Notes under the pieces: model-generated
What the model saw: only the letters and a program-made list of their open reading frames with translations
The model's database searches: none
What the model was told of the DNA's origin: nothing
Shown: piece by piece, positions 7,910-15,102 of the stretch
Numbering within the stretch: the first letter of the stretch is position 1
Layout: each line of letters starts with the position of its first letter
Source of the DNA: Rhodoferax sp.
GTDB lineage: Bacteria; Pseudomonadota; Gammaproteobacteria; Burkholderiales; Burkholderiaceae_C
Assembly: GCA_020048255.1 (NCBI GenBank)
Contig: JAIFMR010000164.1
Location: 1-15,102, forward strand
Direction: 5' to 3'
Length of the DNA stretch: 15,102 bases
Program-made: the position numbers and the translations under genes

Positions 7910-9970
7910 TCAGCTGATGGCTGCTTGATAGGGTGGCTCTTTCGGTAAAACCACCTTGAAAGTGGTACCGATACCCACATCGCTGTGCACCTCAATGCGC
8001 CCACCATGTTTTTGCACAATGCCAAAGGACAGTGACAGCCCCAATCCGGTACCCTTACCGACCGGTTTGGTGGTGAAAAAGGGTTCAAAAACGTGCTGAA
8101 GGTGCTCAGGTGCAATGCCCGGACCAGTGTCTGAAATTTCAACCCAGACGCCCTCTGAGGTGGCGCCGCAGCGTACTGTGATTTTTCCGTGAACGCCCTC
8201 GGCCATGGCCTGCGCCGCATTCACCAGCAAGTTCAAAAAGACCTGGTTGAGTTGGGACGGCAGGCATTTGATGGGGGGTATGTCGCCATACTCTTTGACC
8301 ACCGTGGCGCGGTATTTGATTTCGTTGTGAGCGATGTTGAGTGTGGAGTCCAGCCCTTTGCGCAAGTCAGCCCACTCCCATTGCTCCTGGTTGTCAGCGT
8401 GTGAAAACTCTTTCAGGTTCATCACAATTTGTTTGACCCGAACCACACCGTCGCGGGTTTCTCGCAACAGCACCGGAATGTCCTGTTTCATGTAGCCCCA
8501 TTCAACCTGCTCAAGAAGCTGCTGAATATGCGTGAGCCAGGTGGCAATATCCTGGCGGCCGCAGGTCAGCTCACTCAAAAACCTTTCACCTTGTTGGTAC
8601 ATCGTCAGCAGATCCAGGATGTCTTTGAAATAGCGATCCAGGGTGCCCAGGTTGGACTGCACAAAGCCGATCGGGTTGTTGATTTCATGTGCCACCCCGG
8701 CAGCCAGCTGACCAATCGAGGCCATCTTTTCAGATTGCAGTAATTGCCACTGTGACTGCACCAACTTCTCGTTGAGCTGCTTGAGGTCGGTGTTGCTGAC
8801 CTCCAGCTGCTTGATGGCACGGCGCAAGTCTTCTTCGCTGGTACGCAAGGCATGTTGTGCACGTTTGAGATCCGTGATGTCGGTGATGAAGCCGTACCAT
8901 AAAACGCCGTTATCCGGCTCCTGCTGCGGCATGGCGTTGACCTGCACCCAGGTCTCGGTTTGCCCTGCAAAAACCAGCCGCAATTCACCCAGCCAGGGGG
9001 TCAGCTTTTCGGCTGAGGCGGTCAGGGATCTGAGTTGACCCGGCAAATCCTCTGGATGGACAGCGGTTTTCAAAGCCGACGCGTCGTGCCGCACCAAGTC
9101 GGGGTGGATATGAAAAATATCGTTGAGCGCCTCGCTGGCATAAGGCACAACCATGCGGCCATCAGGATGCAATCGCAACTGAAAAACCACCACCCCGGGC
9201 ACCCGGTTGGTGATGGTTTGCAATCGATTCAGGGCTTCTGCCAGCGCGTCTTCGCGACGTGCCAGCGTGTCCAGCATGGCGTTGAACTGTCGCGCCAGCT
9301 GCGCGGCCTCATCCTCGCCTGGTACCTGTGCACGCACCTCGGTATGGCCAGCCTGGACAGAATCTGCCACCTGCTGAATGGCATGCAACCGGCGTGTCAG
9401 GTAGCCGCCCGTCAGCCAGGCCAGCAAGGTGCTGAGCAAGATGGCCAGCAGGGCATAAAAAATCCCGCTGCGTTCGATGCTGGTCATCATGGCGCGAGCT
9501 GACGTGTGTCCCATGCCCACGCGCGCCCAGCCGATGTGCTGCCCGGAGATCATGATGGGCCCAGCCACATCCATCACCGGTTGTCCCTGGCTCAAGACAG
9601 TCAACATCGCCTGCTGCGGCAGGTCGTTCAGATACTGTCCAAGACGGTTGCGCTCACTGTGCGCCAAAATCTTGCCGCGGATGTCCAGTACGATCACGTA
9701 ACGCAGGTCGGGGTAGGTGGCAAAGCCATCGACAATTTCCTGGATGCCACTCAAGTCGCGCGATGCCACCCCAACCGCCGACGCGGTAGCCACGCTGCGG
9801 GTCAGCGCCAGGGTTTGCTCAGACTGCTGCTGCAGTACCACGGCCTGTTGGCGCCGGGTAATGTCCCAGACAAACAGCGCCATCATCAAGGCCACCACCA
9901 GCGCCATGCCGGCCACCAGTTGCCGGCGCAAGGTGCCTGCCAGCAGATATTGGAGTGGCAAGCCGCTCAT
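7910..9970 (-). CDS. Orphan sensor histidine kinase with periplasmic sensor, HAMP and PAS-like regions
   Basis: Membrane histidine kinase of 686 residues. Order: membrane helix about 17-36; periplasmic sensor about 41-168 of the PDC/Cache type (YVIVLDIRGKILAHS at 91-105 is characteristic); second helix about 169-190; HAMP about 190-242; PAS-like segment about 250-370 ending in the ITDITDLKRAQ PAC signature; coiled coil about 371-412; HisKA with the phospho-acceptor H428 in AAGVAHEINNP; ATPase domain with N-box N584, G1 box DTGPGI 614-619, F-box FEPFFTT 628-634 and G2 box GTGLGLS 640-646. No receiver domain is attached and no response-regulator gene is adjacent, so its partner is elsewhere. 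It follows the miniature rod-like gene by 14 bases on the same strand, suggesting one transcript. It converges with the ABC exporter, 18 bases apart, with no clear terminator between. Confidence 0.93.
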   Translation of the reverse strand: MSGLPLQYLLAGTLRRQLVAGMALVVALMMALFVWDITRRQQAVVLQQQSEQTLALTRSVATASAVGVASRDLSGIQEIVDGFATYPDLRYVIVLDIRGKILAHSERNRLGQYLNDLPQQAMLTVLSQGQPVMDVAGPIMISGQHIGWARVGMGHTSARAMMTSIERSGIFYALLAILLSTLLAWLTGGYLTRRLHAIQQVADSVQAGHTEVRAQVPGEDEAAQLARQFNAMLDTLARREDALAEALNRLQTITNRVPGVVVFQLRLHPDGRMVVPYASEALNDIFHIHPDLVRHDASALKTAVHPEDLPGQLRSLTASAEKLTPWLGELRLVFAGQTETWVQVNAMPQQEPDNGVLWYGFITDITDLKRAQHALRTSEEDLRRAIKQLEVSNTDLKQLNEKLVQSQWQLLQSEKMASIGQLAAGVAHEINNPIGFVQSNLGTLDRYFKDILDLLTMYQQGERFLSELTCGRQDIATWLTHIQQLLEQVEWGYMKQDIPVLLRETRDGVVRVKQIVMNLKEFSHADNQEQWEWADLRKGLDSTLNIAHNEIKYRATVVKEYGDIPPIKCLPSQLNQVFLNLLVNAAQAMAEGVHGKITVRCGATSEGVWVEISDTGPGIAPEHLQHVFEPFFTTKPVGKGTGLGLSLSFGIVQKHGGRIEVHSDVGIGTTFKVVLPKEPPYQAAIS

Positions 9971-9984
9971 GGGGCTGTGGGGTG

Positions 9985-10284
9985 TCAGGCGCTTTTGTTA
10001 AGCAAGGTGCCTGCCATTTTGTCGTGGGTTTTGAAGACCGCCAGATTGGCTAAGAAAGCATTTTTGGCTTGCAACTGCATCACCACGTCGGTCTCCAGTG
10101 ATGCGCCTGGTGGGGTGCTGGTTGAAACACGGGCAGCCACTCCGCCTTGCGCTTGCTCGCTTTGCACCACTTCCTGTCGGGAGAATCCGGGTGTGTTGAC
10201 GTTGGCCACATTGTGTGCGGCCGTGTTGAGCTGCGTTTGGGCTGCATTCATGCCCGACAGTGCAATGGAAGCGATGGAAGCCAT
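9985..10284 (-). CDS. Miniature flagellar rod/hook-family-like protein (99 residues)
   Basis: Small protein built like the two ends of a flagellar axial protein. Residues 3-36 match the N-terminal flagellar basal-body rod motif (IALSGMNAAQTQLNTAAHN, then VANVNTPGFSRQ). Residues 63-97 resemble the C-terminal helix of FlgC/FlgG/FlgK-type proteins (TDVVMQLQAKNAFLANLAVF). Only about 25 residues separate them, so the surface domain of normal rod or hook proteins is absent. FlgB, FlgC and related proteins are longer. It sits between a SPOR-domain gene (50 bases upstream) and a histidine kinase (14 bases downstream), not in a flagellar operon. It could be a divergent rod component, a regulator that mimics the axial helices, or a decayed paralogue. 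The similarity is clear; the function is unknown. Confidence 0.8.
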   Translation of the reverse strand: MASIASIALSGMNAAQTQLNTAAHNVANVNTPGFSRQEVVQSEQAQGGVAARVSTSTPPGASLETDVVMQLQAKNAFLANLAVFKTHDKMAGTLLNKSA

Positions 10285-10334
10285 GGTCAGTACTCGATCA
10301 AAGAAAAGGTAGACGATTGAATTGGATCACAAGC

Positions 10335-11450
10335 TCACTGACTCGCAAGGGCTGCATCGAGCTTGAGTGCATGAATTTTTTTGATGGCTGCCAGCGCCTG
10401 AGGCCGGCTGCTGAACGGCCCTACGCGTACCCGGGTGACCGCCCGGTTGTTGGCGCTGGTCTCTTGCGTGAAAGCGGGCAGACCCGCCGCCAGCAATTTG
10501 GCGTGGGCGTTGTTGGCGTTGTGGACATCGGCAAACAACCCCACGTTGACGTAATAGGCTTTGACCGTAGCAGCAGGCTGGGACGCCGGATTTTTGTCTG
10601 GTGGCTTCACTGTCAGCGCGGGGGTTGGTGATGGCGTGGCAACGGGTTCTGATGCCTTGGCTGCAGAATTTGGCTTGGAGGCAATCGGCACTGAAACGGA
10701 AGCGGGCACGGTTGGCGCAGCCGGTGCAGCTGACACAGCGGGTGTCACGGGTACTGGCGCAGAGGCGTCAGAAACGGGTGCGATGACCGATGAAGACGGC
10801 AAGCTGGCAGATGTGGCGGGCGGTGAGGCCGCTGGGGCCGGCGCAGATGCGGGCACTGCGGCTGGTGCCCCCGCGCTGGGTGTCGGCGTGCCCGTTGTCC
10901 ACAGATAAACCAGCGCTGCGCCAACGGCCACCAAGGCATTGACAACCCCTAATCGCACAAACCGCTGTCGCGAGCTGGCGCGCTGACTCAGCCAGCCACA
11001 AGCATCGTTCAGGGTGGCACTGACGGACAGTGCGGTGGCCATGTCCCTGCGGCACTTGGCGTAAAACAGCGCATTGCCAAAGAGTCCGGGGAGCACAAAC
11101 AGCAGCGCCAGGTAAGCCAGAATCAAATTGATCTCCAGCGGCTCGGCCCACTGGAACATCAGGCGTCCCAGGCCCAAGAGCATCACCGGCGTGATCAAGC
11201 CCAGCCCCGCATACGCCAGGGCGACAGCCCACATACCTCTGAACAGCAACCAGTTCAGCGTGTAAAGGCTGGCGGCAGAGTTCCACGACAGGCCGGCTCG
11301 GCCGACCTTCTCAAACCGCGTCAACAGGGGCAGGTAATAGTCTGCACCGATGGGCCCCACCGCGGCCCGATACAGGGCCGTCAGCGCCATCTCCGGAAAT
11401 TGATCCAAAGACAGGGGGCTGGGTTCGGGTGCTGCAGCAGATTCGGCCAT
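10335..11450 (-). CDS. Membrane protein with DUF2628-like region and C-terminal SPOR domain
   Basis: Predicted inner-membrane protein with a periplasmic peptidoglycan-binding tail; SPOR domains bind denuded glycan strands at division sites. The chosen ATG gives 371 residues. A GTG at 11501 would add 17 residues (MERNRG...), but that stretch is unlike a conserved start. With the chosen start, residues 53-130 hold an LSWNSAASLYTLNWLLFRGMW stretch typical of DUF2628-type proteins and two or three membrane helices (about 73-98, 106-130, 167-184). About 110 residues of Ala/Pro/Ser/Thr-rich low-complexity linker follow (185-295). The SPOR domain is about 297-371 (YYVNVGLFADVHNAN and TRVRVGPFSSRPQAL). 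The linker is long enough to cross the periplasm to the wall. It is the first gene of a likely three-gene transcript with the miniature rod-like protein and the kinase, and is divergent from the cyclase gene. Confidence 0.85.
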   Translation of the reverse strand: MAESAAAPEPSPLSLDQFPEMALTALYRAAVGPIGADYYLPLLTRFEKVGRAGLSWNSAASLYTLNWLLFRGMWAVALAYAGLGLITPVMLLGLGRLMFQWAEPLEINLILAYLALLFVLPGLFGNALFYAKCRRDMATALSVSATLNDACGWLSQRASSRQRFVRLGVVNALVAVGAALVYLWTTGTPTPSAGAPAAVPASAPAPAASPPATSASLPSSSVIAPVSDASAPVPVTPAVSAAPAAPTVPASVSVPIASKPNSAAKASEPVATPSPTPALTVKPPDKNPASQPAATVKAYYVNVGLFADVHNANNAHAKLLAAGLPAFTQETSANNRAVTRVRVGPFSSRPQALAAIKKIHALKLDAALASQ

Positions 11451-11531
11451 GACTGATTTTGGCACGAGCAGCGACCGGTGCGGGCCCCGGTTACGCTCCA
11501 CCCCGCTGCAAAATTTGATTCAAAATGGGGC
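11451..11531. promoter_or_regulatory. Divergent intergenic region between SPOR gene and adenylate cyclase gene
   Basis: These 81 bases should hold, or overlap, promoters for both the minus-strand SPOR transcript and the plus-strand cyclase-FecR transcript. No convincing -35/-10 pair was found on either strand. A short inverted repeat TTTGA-T-TCAAA lies at 11514-11524, eight bases before the cyclase ATG. A GC-rich segment lies at 11477-11490. Confidence 0.35.
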
Positions 11532-13769
11532 ATGTCACACACCCTTTACGTGCTCCTGCGAACAGGCCTCAGCCTGTGCCTGGTGGTGGTGCTGATGTTG
11601 CACGCCAGCGGCCATGTCCCCGTGCGTTTGTTGACACAGCTGGAGTTGTGGTCGTATGACGTCAGGTTGCGGCTGACCTTGCCCGGTGGGCAGGATCCCC
11701 GGGTGGTGATTGTTGACATTGACGAAGCCAGCCTGCTGACGCAGGGCCAATGGCCCTGGCCACGCCAGCGGTTGGCCGAACTGGTGGACACCTTGTTTGC
11801 GCATTACCAGGTTCGGTTGTTGGGTCTGGATGTGCTGTTTGGCGAGGCGCAGGCCAACCCCACCCTGAAGGCGGTTGACCAATTGGCGAAGGATGTATTG
11901 CGGGACGACGCGGCGTTTGTGCAGCAGTGGGCTCGCCTGCGACCGCAACTGGATGACGATGGCCAACTGGCCCGGAGTTTTCAGGGGCGTGATGTGGTCA
12001 GTGGTTATTACTTTGTTATGCAGGGCCAGCAAAGCCGCACGCTGCGCACGGGGCAGTTACCGCCTGCCGCTGCGCCTGTGAGCATGCTGGGCCAAGCCCC
12101 CAACCCGTTTGCCACAGCCAGCGGCTACAGCGCCAATCTGCCCTTGCTGCAGGACAGCGCCCGCAGTGGGGGTTTCTTCAATAGCACCCTGGTGGATGAC
12201 GATGGGCTGTTTCGGCGCTTGCCTTTGATGTTGGCGCACGGCGATCAGCTGTTCGAGCACTTCAGCCTGGCCGTGGTGCGCCGCTTGCTGGGTGACCCGC
12301 CCATTGAATTCGTCAGTGCCGGTGGTTATGACGGCCAGGCGGCGATGGGGCAGCGCATTGAAGCGCTGCGCATTGGCGCCTTTGAGGTTCCGCTGGATGC
12401 GCAGGGTGCCGCTCTGGTGCCGTACCGCGGTGCGCAGGGCAGTTTTCCCTATGTCTCGGCCAGCCAGGTACTGGACAAACAAGCTGACCCCAACACGCTC
12501 AAGGGGGCCATCGTGCTGTTGGGCGCCACAGCGGCGGGGTTGATGGATTTGCGCGCCACGCCCGTGCAGAACGTCTATCCGGGTGTGGAAATCAACGCCA
12601 CACTGATTGCCGGCATGCTGGACCAGCGCATCAAGTACCGGCCGGCTTATACCACCGGGCTTGAGTTGGTGCTGCTGGCGGTGATTGGGCTGCTGAGCAC
12701 GGGCCTGAGCTGGCTGCCCCCGGTGCGTGCCTTGCTGGCCACGCTGGCGCTGGCCGGTAGTGTGATCGGACTCAACCTGTATGTATGGCAAGTGCACAAC
12801 CAGGTAATACCGCTGGCGCCTACTCTGGTGCTGTTGCTGTTGCTGTATTTGCTGCACAGCAGCTATGGCTACTTTGTGCAAAGCCGCCGTGAACAACGCC
12901 TGGCGCAAATCTTTGGCCAATACGTGCCGCGTGAGCTGGTGGCACAAATGAGCCGGCGCCCGGGCAGCTTTGCACTGGGGGGCGAAAGCCGTGACATGAC
13001 CGTGCTGTTCAGTGATCTGCAGGACTTCACCAGCCTGTCCGAAGCCTTGGAGCCGCACCAGCTCACCCAGTTGATGCAGTTTGTACTGACGCCCCTGACC
13101 CGCATCATTCACGAGCAGCGCGGAACCGTTGACAAGTACATTGGTGACGCTATCATGGCTTTTTGGGGTGCGCCGCTGGCCGACCCGGACCACGCCCGTC
13201 ATGCGGTGCTGGCAGCCTTGGCCATGAAACAGCGGCTGGCGCAATTGCAACCGGATCTGTTGGCACACGATTGGCCCGCGCTGCGGATGCGCATCGGTAT
13301 CAACAGCGGGCTGATGAATGTGGGCAACATGGGTTCCGAATTTCGCGTGGCCTACACGGTGCTGGGCGATGCGGTCAACCTGGCCTCGCGGCTCGAAGGC
13401 ACGGCCAAGCAATACGGCGTGAGCATTGTCATCAGTGAGTCCACCCGCGCGGCTGTGCCGGACATCGCATGCCGGGAGTTGGATCGGGTGCGGGTCAAGG
13501 GGCGCACCCAGCCCGTGACGCTGTTTGAACCCATGGCCCCTCTGGTCAGTCTGGATGCGACACAGCAGCAGGAGCTGGCCGACCATGAGCAGGCGTTGGC
13601 GCTGTACCGTGCGCGGAATTTTGTGGCGGCACAAGCCCGGTTGGCGCAGCTGGCCGATCGTTACCCCGATCAGCCTTTATACACTCTGTACCTGAAGCGC
13701 CTGACCTTGTTGCTGGCGCATCCGCCCGATGCGTCGTGGGACGGTGTTTTTAACTTGACAGACAAATAG
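11532..13769 (+). CDS. CHASE2-domain membrane adenylate cyclase (class III)
   Basis: Predicted cAMP synthase of 745 residues from ATG 11532; an in-frame GTG at 11478 would add 18 residues. Order: N-terminal helix about 5-25, periplasmic CHASE2 sensor about 30-370 (DVRLRLTLPGG, then VVIVDIDEASL and WPWPR near 58-78), three membrane helices about 377-445, linker helix, class III cyclase domain about 475-668, and a C-terminal TPR-like helical tail about 680-725. Catalytic residues are present: metal-binding D495 (FSDLQDF) and D539 (YIGDAIMAFWG), adenine-selecting K535 and D613 (VLGDAVNLASR), and transition-state N616 and R620. The Lys/Asp pair indicates ATP rather than GTP as substrate. The FecR-domain gene starts 16 bases after the stop, so the two are probably one operon. 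The start codon is the least certain point; no ribosome binding site is well placed. Confidence 0.93.
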   Translation: MSHTLYVLLRTGLSLCLVVVLMLHASGHVPVRLLTQLELWSYDVRLRLTLPGGQDPRVVIVDIDEASLLTQGQWPWPRQRLAELVDTLFAHYQVRLLGLDVLFGEAQANPTLKAVDQLAKDVLRDDAAFVQQWARLRPQLDDDGQLARSFQGRDVVSGYYFVMQGQQSRTLRTGQLPPAAAPVSMLGQAPNPFATASGYSANLPLLQDSARSGGFFNSTLVDDDGLFRRLPLMLAHGDQLFEHFSLAVVRRLLGDPPIEFVSAGGYDGQAAMGQRIEALRIGAFEVPLDAQGAALVPYRGAQGSFPYVSASQVLDKQADPNTLKGAIVLLGATAAGLMDLRATPVQNVYPGVEINATLIAGMLDQRIKYRPAYTTGLELVLLAVIGLLSTGLSWLPPVRALLATLALAGSVIGLNLYVWQVHNQVIPLAPTLVLLLLLYLLHSSYGYFVQSRREQRLAQIFGQYVPRELVAQMSRRPGSFALGGESRDMTVLFSDLQDFTSLSEALEPHQLTQLMQFVLTPLTRIIHEQRGTVDKYIGDAIMAFWGAPLADPDHARHAVLAALAMKQRLAQLQPDLLAHDWPALRMRIGINSGLMNVGNMGSEFRVAYTVLGDAVNLASRLEGTAKQYGVSIVISESTRAAVPDIACRELDRVRVKGRTQPVTLFEPMAPLVSLDATQQQELADHEQALALYRARNFVAAQARLAQLADRYPDQPLYTLYLKRLTLLLAHPPDASWDGVFNLTDK

Positions 13770-13772
13770 ACC

Positions 13773-13777
13773 AGGAG
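13773..13777 (+). promoter_or_regulatory. Ribosome binding site (AGGAG) for the FecR-domain gene
   Basis: A strong Shine-Dalgarno sequence 8 bases before ATG 13786. It is too close to the in-frame TTG at 13780, so it sets the start at 13786. Confidence 0.8.
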
Positions 13778-13785
13778 CGTTGGGT

Positions 13786-14436
13786 ATGAAATTTCTGAAT
13801 CGTGGTCTGATGACTTTGCTGGGCCTTGGCCTGAGCCTGCTGGCCGGTCTGGCACTGGCGGAGTCCACCGTGGCTGGTTACGTCACTCAACTGCGCGGCG
13901 AGGTGCGGGTGGCCAAAGACACCCAGTTGCAAAGCCTGCTGCTGGGTCACGCCCTGCACCTGGGCAGTCGCGTCAGCACGGGCGCTGACGCACGGCTAGA
14001 GGCTCGCATGAAAGACGGCAGCGTGCTGACTTTGGGAGAACGCACCGACTTCGTCATTGACCAGGTTGCAGGCGCCACGCCAGAGGCCAAGGGCAGCAGT
14101 TTTTCTTTGCTCAAGGGTGTTTTTCGGGCGGTTACCGGTCAGCCGGCGGGCACCAACGCGCCTTTGTCCTGGCAAGTGCGCACGCCAGTGGCGATCATCG
14201 GAGTGCGTGGCACGACGCTGTGGGGCGGGCTCAATCTGCTGGACTCGGGGGCAGACACGCTGGACGTGGTGATGTTGGATGGCAAAGGTGTTTACGTTGA
14301 AAACACCAGCGGAATCACTGAGCTGACCAAGGCGGGCGAAGGCACAACAGTCAAAGGTGCGGGTGCTGCACCCGGAAAAATTGTGCCTTGGGGTGAGAAG
14401 AAACTGGCTGCTGCGCTAGACACTGTGCGCTGGTAG
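13786..14436 (+). CDS. Secreted FecR-domain protein, partner candidate of the CHASE2 cyclase
   Basis: Exported 216-residue protein with a FecR fold. It has a clear signal peptide (MKFLNRGL, hydrophobic core, cleavage near ALA-ES at residues 25-26) and no further membrane helix, so it should be periplasmic. The FecR domain spans about 35-175. It includes a repeated beta pattern with RGEVRV at 37-42, DGSVLTLGERTDFVI at 77-91 and the diagnostic VRTPVAIIGVRGTT at 131-144. Unlike classical FecR anti-sigma factors, it lacks a cytoplasmic anti-sigma segment and membrane helix, and no sigma factor gene is nearby. It directly follows the CHASE2 cyclase gene. A periplasmic ligand-binding or scaffold role for that cyclase is inferred from this arrangement only. 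Confidence 0.9.
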   Translation: MKFLNRGLMTLLGLGLSLLAGLALAESTVAGYVTQLRGEVRVAKDTQLQSLLLGHALHLGSRVSTGADARLEARMKDGSVLTLGERTDFVIDQVAGATPEAKGSSFSLLKGVFRAVTGQPAGTNAPLSWQVRTPVAIIGVRGTTLWGGLNLLDSGADTLDVVMLDGKGVYVENTSGITELTKAGEGTTVKGAGAAPGKIVPWGEKKLAAALDTVRW

Positions 14437-14466
14437 GGCAAGATTGTCGTTTAATGCTGCTTGTTT

Positions 14467-14510
14467 GCTATGTAATATATAGCTATTACTTCAGGTTGAA
14501 TAAGGGCTAG
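14467..14510 (+). repeat. Degenerate dispersed intergenic repeat, copy A, with stem-loop
   Basis: A short hairpin (GCTAT, seven bases, ATAGC at 14467-14483) leads into AGCTATT (14481-14487), then 23 bases ending in CTAG (14510). The AGCTATT-23-CTAG layout recurs on the opposite strand at 5544-5515. The element fills most of the 85-base gap between the FecR gene and the next gene. No T-run follows the hairpin, so it is not a typical intrinsic terminator. Confidence 0.55.
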
Positions 14511-14521
14511 ATCCTGAATTT

Positions 14522-15102
14522 ATGGATATTTTTATCGTTTTGGTGCTGTTGGTTTTTGCACTGCGCACGCTCAATGTGCGTGACCAGCGCGTGCGCATCA
14601 CTTTGCTGGGGATGCATCTGGGCAAGTATCGGATTGAAAAGTTGATGGAGAACCTGACGCAAGGCTACTTGCGCGCTTTGGGTGAGGCGGACCCAGAACG
14701 CCAAAGCGCCATCTGGAGCATGTTGTCCACCGCCGAGCTGGAGCTGTGCGAGCAGTTCAAGGCCTTTGTGCAGGAGTTCTCCAAGGTGCCCGAAAGTTCT
14801 GCGCGAGTCAGCAAGCTGCTGATTGCCTTGCCGTACGCGGCGCAATGGCTGGAGAGTTACAGCTTTGATGCACGCAAGGTGCTCAGTGTGCATGCCCATG
14901 CCATTTCGCAGGCCACCGACAACTGCCAGGGGCAAACGCCCAAAAACAAAGCCTTCACCTTGATGGCTGAACTGTTCTTGATGCAGCACACCTGCCACTG
15001 GTTTTGTCGTTCCAAGCTGGTCGCGTCAGCGCGCTTGCTGACACGTCACCAGACCTCGTATGCACAAGTGCTGGATGCCGTGGCGCCGCAGACGCGCCAG
15101 GC
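14522..15102 (+). CDS. Membrane-anchored protein of unknown function (3' end outside window)
   Basis: An open frame from ATG 14522 to the window edge, 193 complete codons with no stop. The first 14 residues (MDIFIVLVLLVFAL) form one hydrophobic anchor. The rest is a mixed helical, probably cytoplasmic, region containing MHLGKYRIEKLMENL and a His/Cys-rich stretch (HAHAI 124-128, C135, HTCHWFC 156-162). Codon use and third-position GC match the neighbouring genes, which supports it being real. The antisense frame covering the same bases (14998-14507) looks like a shadow. I do not recognise the family. No good ribosome binding site is visible; the upstream dispersed repeat ends 11 bases before the ATG. 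Start is therefore tentative. Confidence 0.75.
   Translation, partial: MDIFIVLVLLVFALRTLNVRDQRVRITLLGMHLGKYRIEKLMENLTQGYLRALGEADPERQSAIWSMLSTAELELCEQFKAFVQEFSKVPESSARVSKLLIALPYAAQWLESYSFDARKVLSVHAHAISQATDNCQGQTPKNKAFTLMAELFLMQHTCHWFCRSKLVASARLLTRHQTSYAQVLDAVAPQTRQ

Noticed and set aside
9506..10312. Plus-strand frame of 268 codons spanning the kinase 5' end and the mini rod gene
   Set aside because: It crosses two well-supported minus-strand genes and shows no domain.
10561..10908. Ala/Gly/Thr-rich plus-strand frame of 115 codons
   Set aside because: It is the antisense of the Ala/Pro-rich linker of the SPOR protein; its repeat-like composition comes from that low-complexity stretch.
11514..11524. 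Small inverted repeat TTTGATTCAAA before the cyclase ATG as an operator
   Set aside because: Five-base arms in an AT-rich patch are expected by chance, and no second copy was noticed.
12057..13634. Long open frame (525 codons) on the minus strand inside the cyclase gene
   Set aside because: Its protein is rich in Gln, His and Arg with no domain, and it lies antisense to a gene with complete catalytic motifs. It is a by-product of high third-position GC.
14507..14998. Minus-strand frame of 163 codons opposite the last gene
   Set aside because: Gln/His/Leu-rich shadow composition. The plus-strand frame has a hydrophobic anchor, better codon use and continues to the window edge.

Overview
The window looks like chromosomal DNA from a Betaproteobacterium of the Comamonadaceae (Rhodoferax/Polaromonas-like). 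The evidence is protein style, moderately high GC in third codon positions, dense signalling genes, and two copies of a degenerate intergenic repeat that I recall as typical of that family. No rRNA, tRNA, CRISPR, phage or insertion sequence was seen. Gene identities come from motifs read by eye; no database search was run.

Left block (1-5508, + strand): the C-terminal part of a methyl-accepting chemotaxis protein with a zinc-binding CZB tail, then a secreted ribose-type periplasmic binding protein, then 14 bases later a membrane GGDEF-EAL protein with a large periplasmic sensor region. No ABC permease or ATPase accompanies the binding protein. It is therefore a candidate ligand-presenting partner for the GGDEF-EAL protein, and perhaps for the chemoreceptor. 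This is the most interesting part of the window.

Middle block (5515-7891): a YciA-type acyl-CoA thioesterase (- strand) whose start nearly abuts that of a divergent Atm1-type glutathione-linked ABC exporter (+ strand). A dispersed repeat lies between the thioesterase and the GGDEF-EAL gene, which converge.

Minus-strand block (11450-7910): in transcription order, a DUF2628-like/SPOR membrane protein, a 99-residue miniature flagellar-rod-like protein, and an orphan hybrid-free sensor histidine kinase with periplasmic sensor, HAMP and PAS-like regions. The spacing suggests one transcript. No response regulator is adjacent.

Right block (11532-15102, + strand): a CHASE2-type adenylate cyclase followed 16 bases later by a secreted FecR-domain protein, a likely periplasmic partner. 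Then come a second copy of the dispersed repeat and the 5' part of a membrane-anchored protein of unknown function that runs off the window.

Taken together, the window holds genes for chemotaxis, c-di-GMP, histidine-kinase and cAMP signalling within 15 kb. Three of the four signalling genes with a visible membrane sensor sit beside a small or secreted companion protein.
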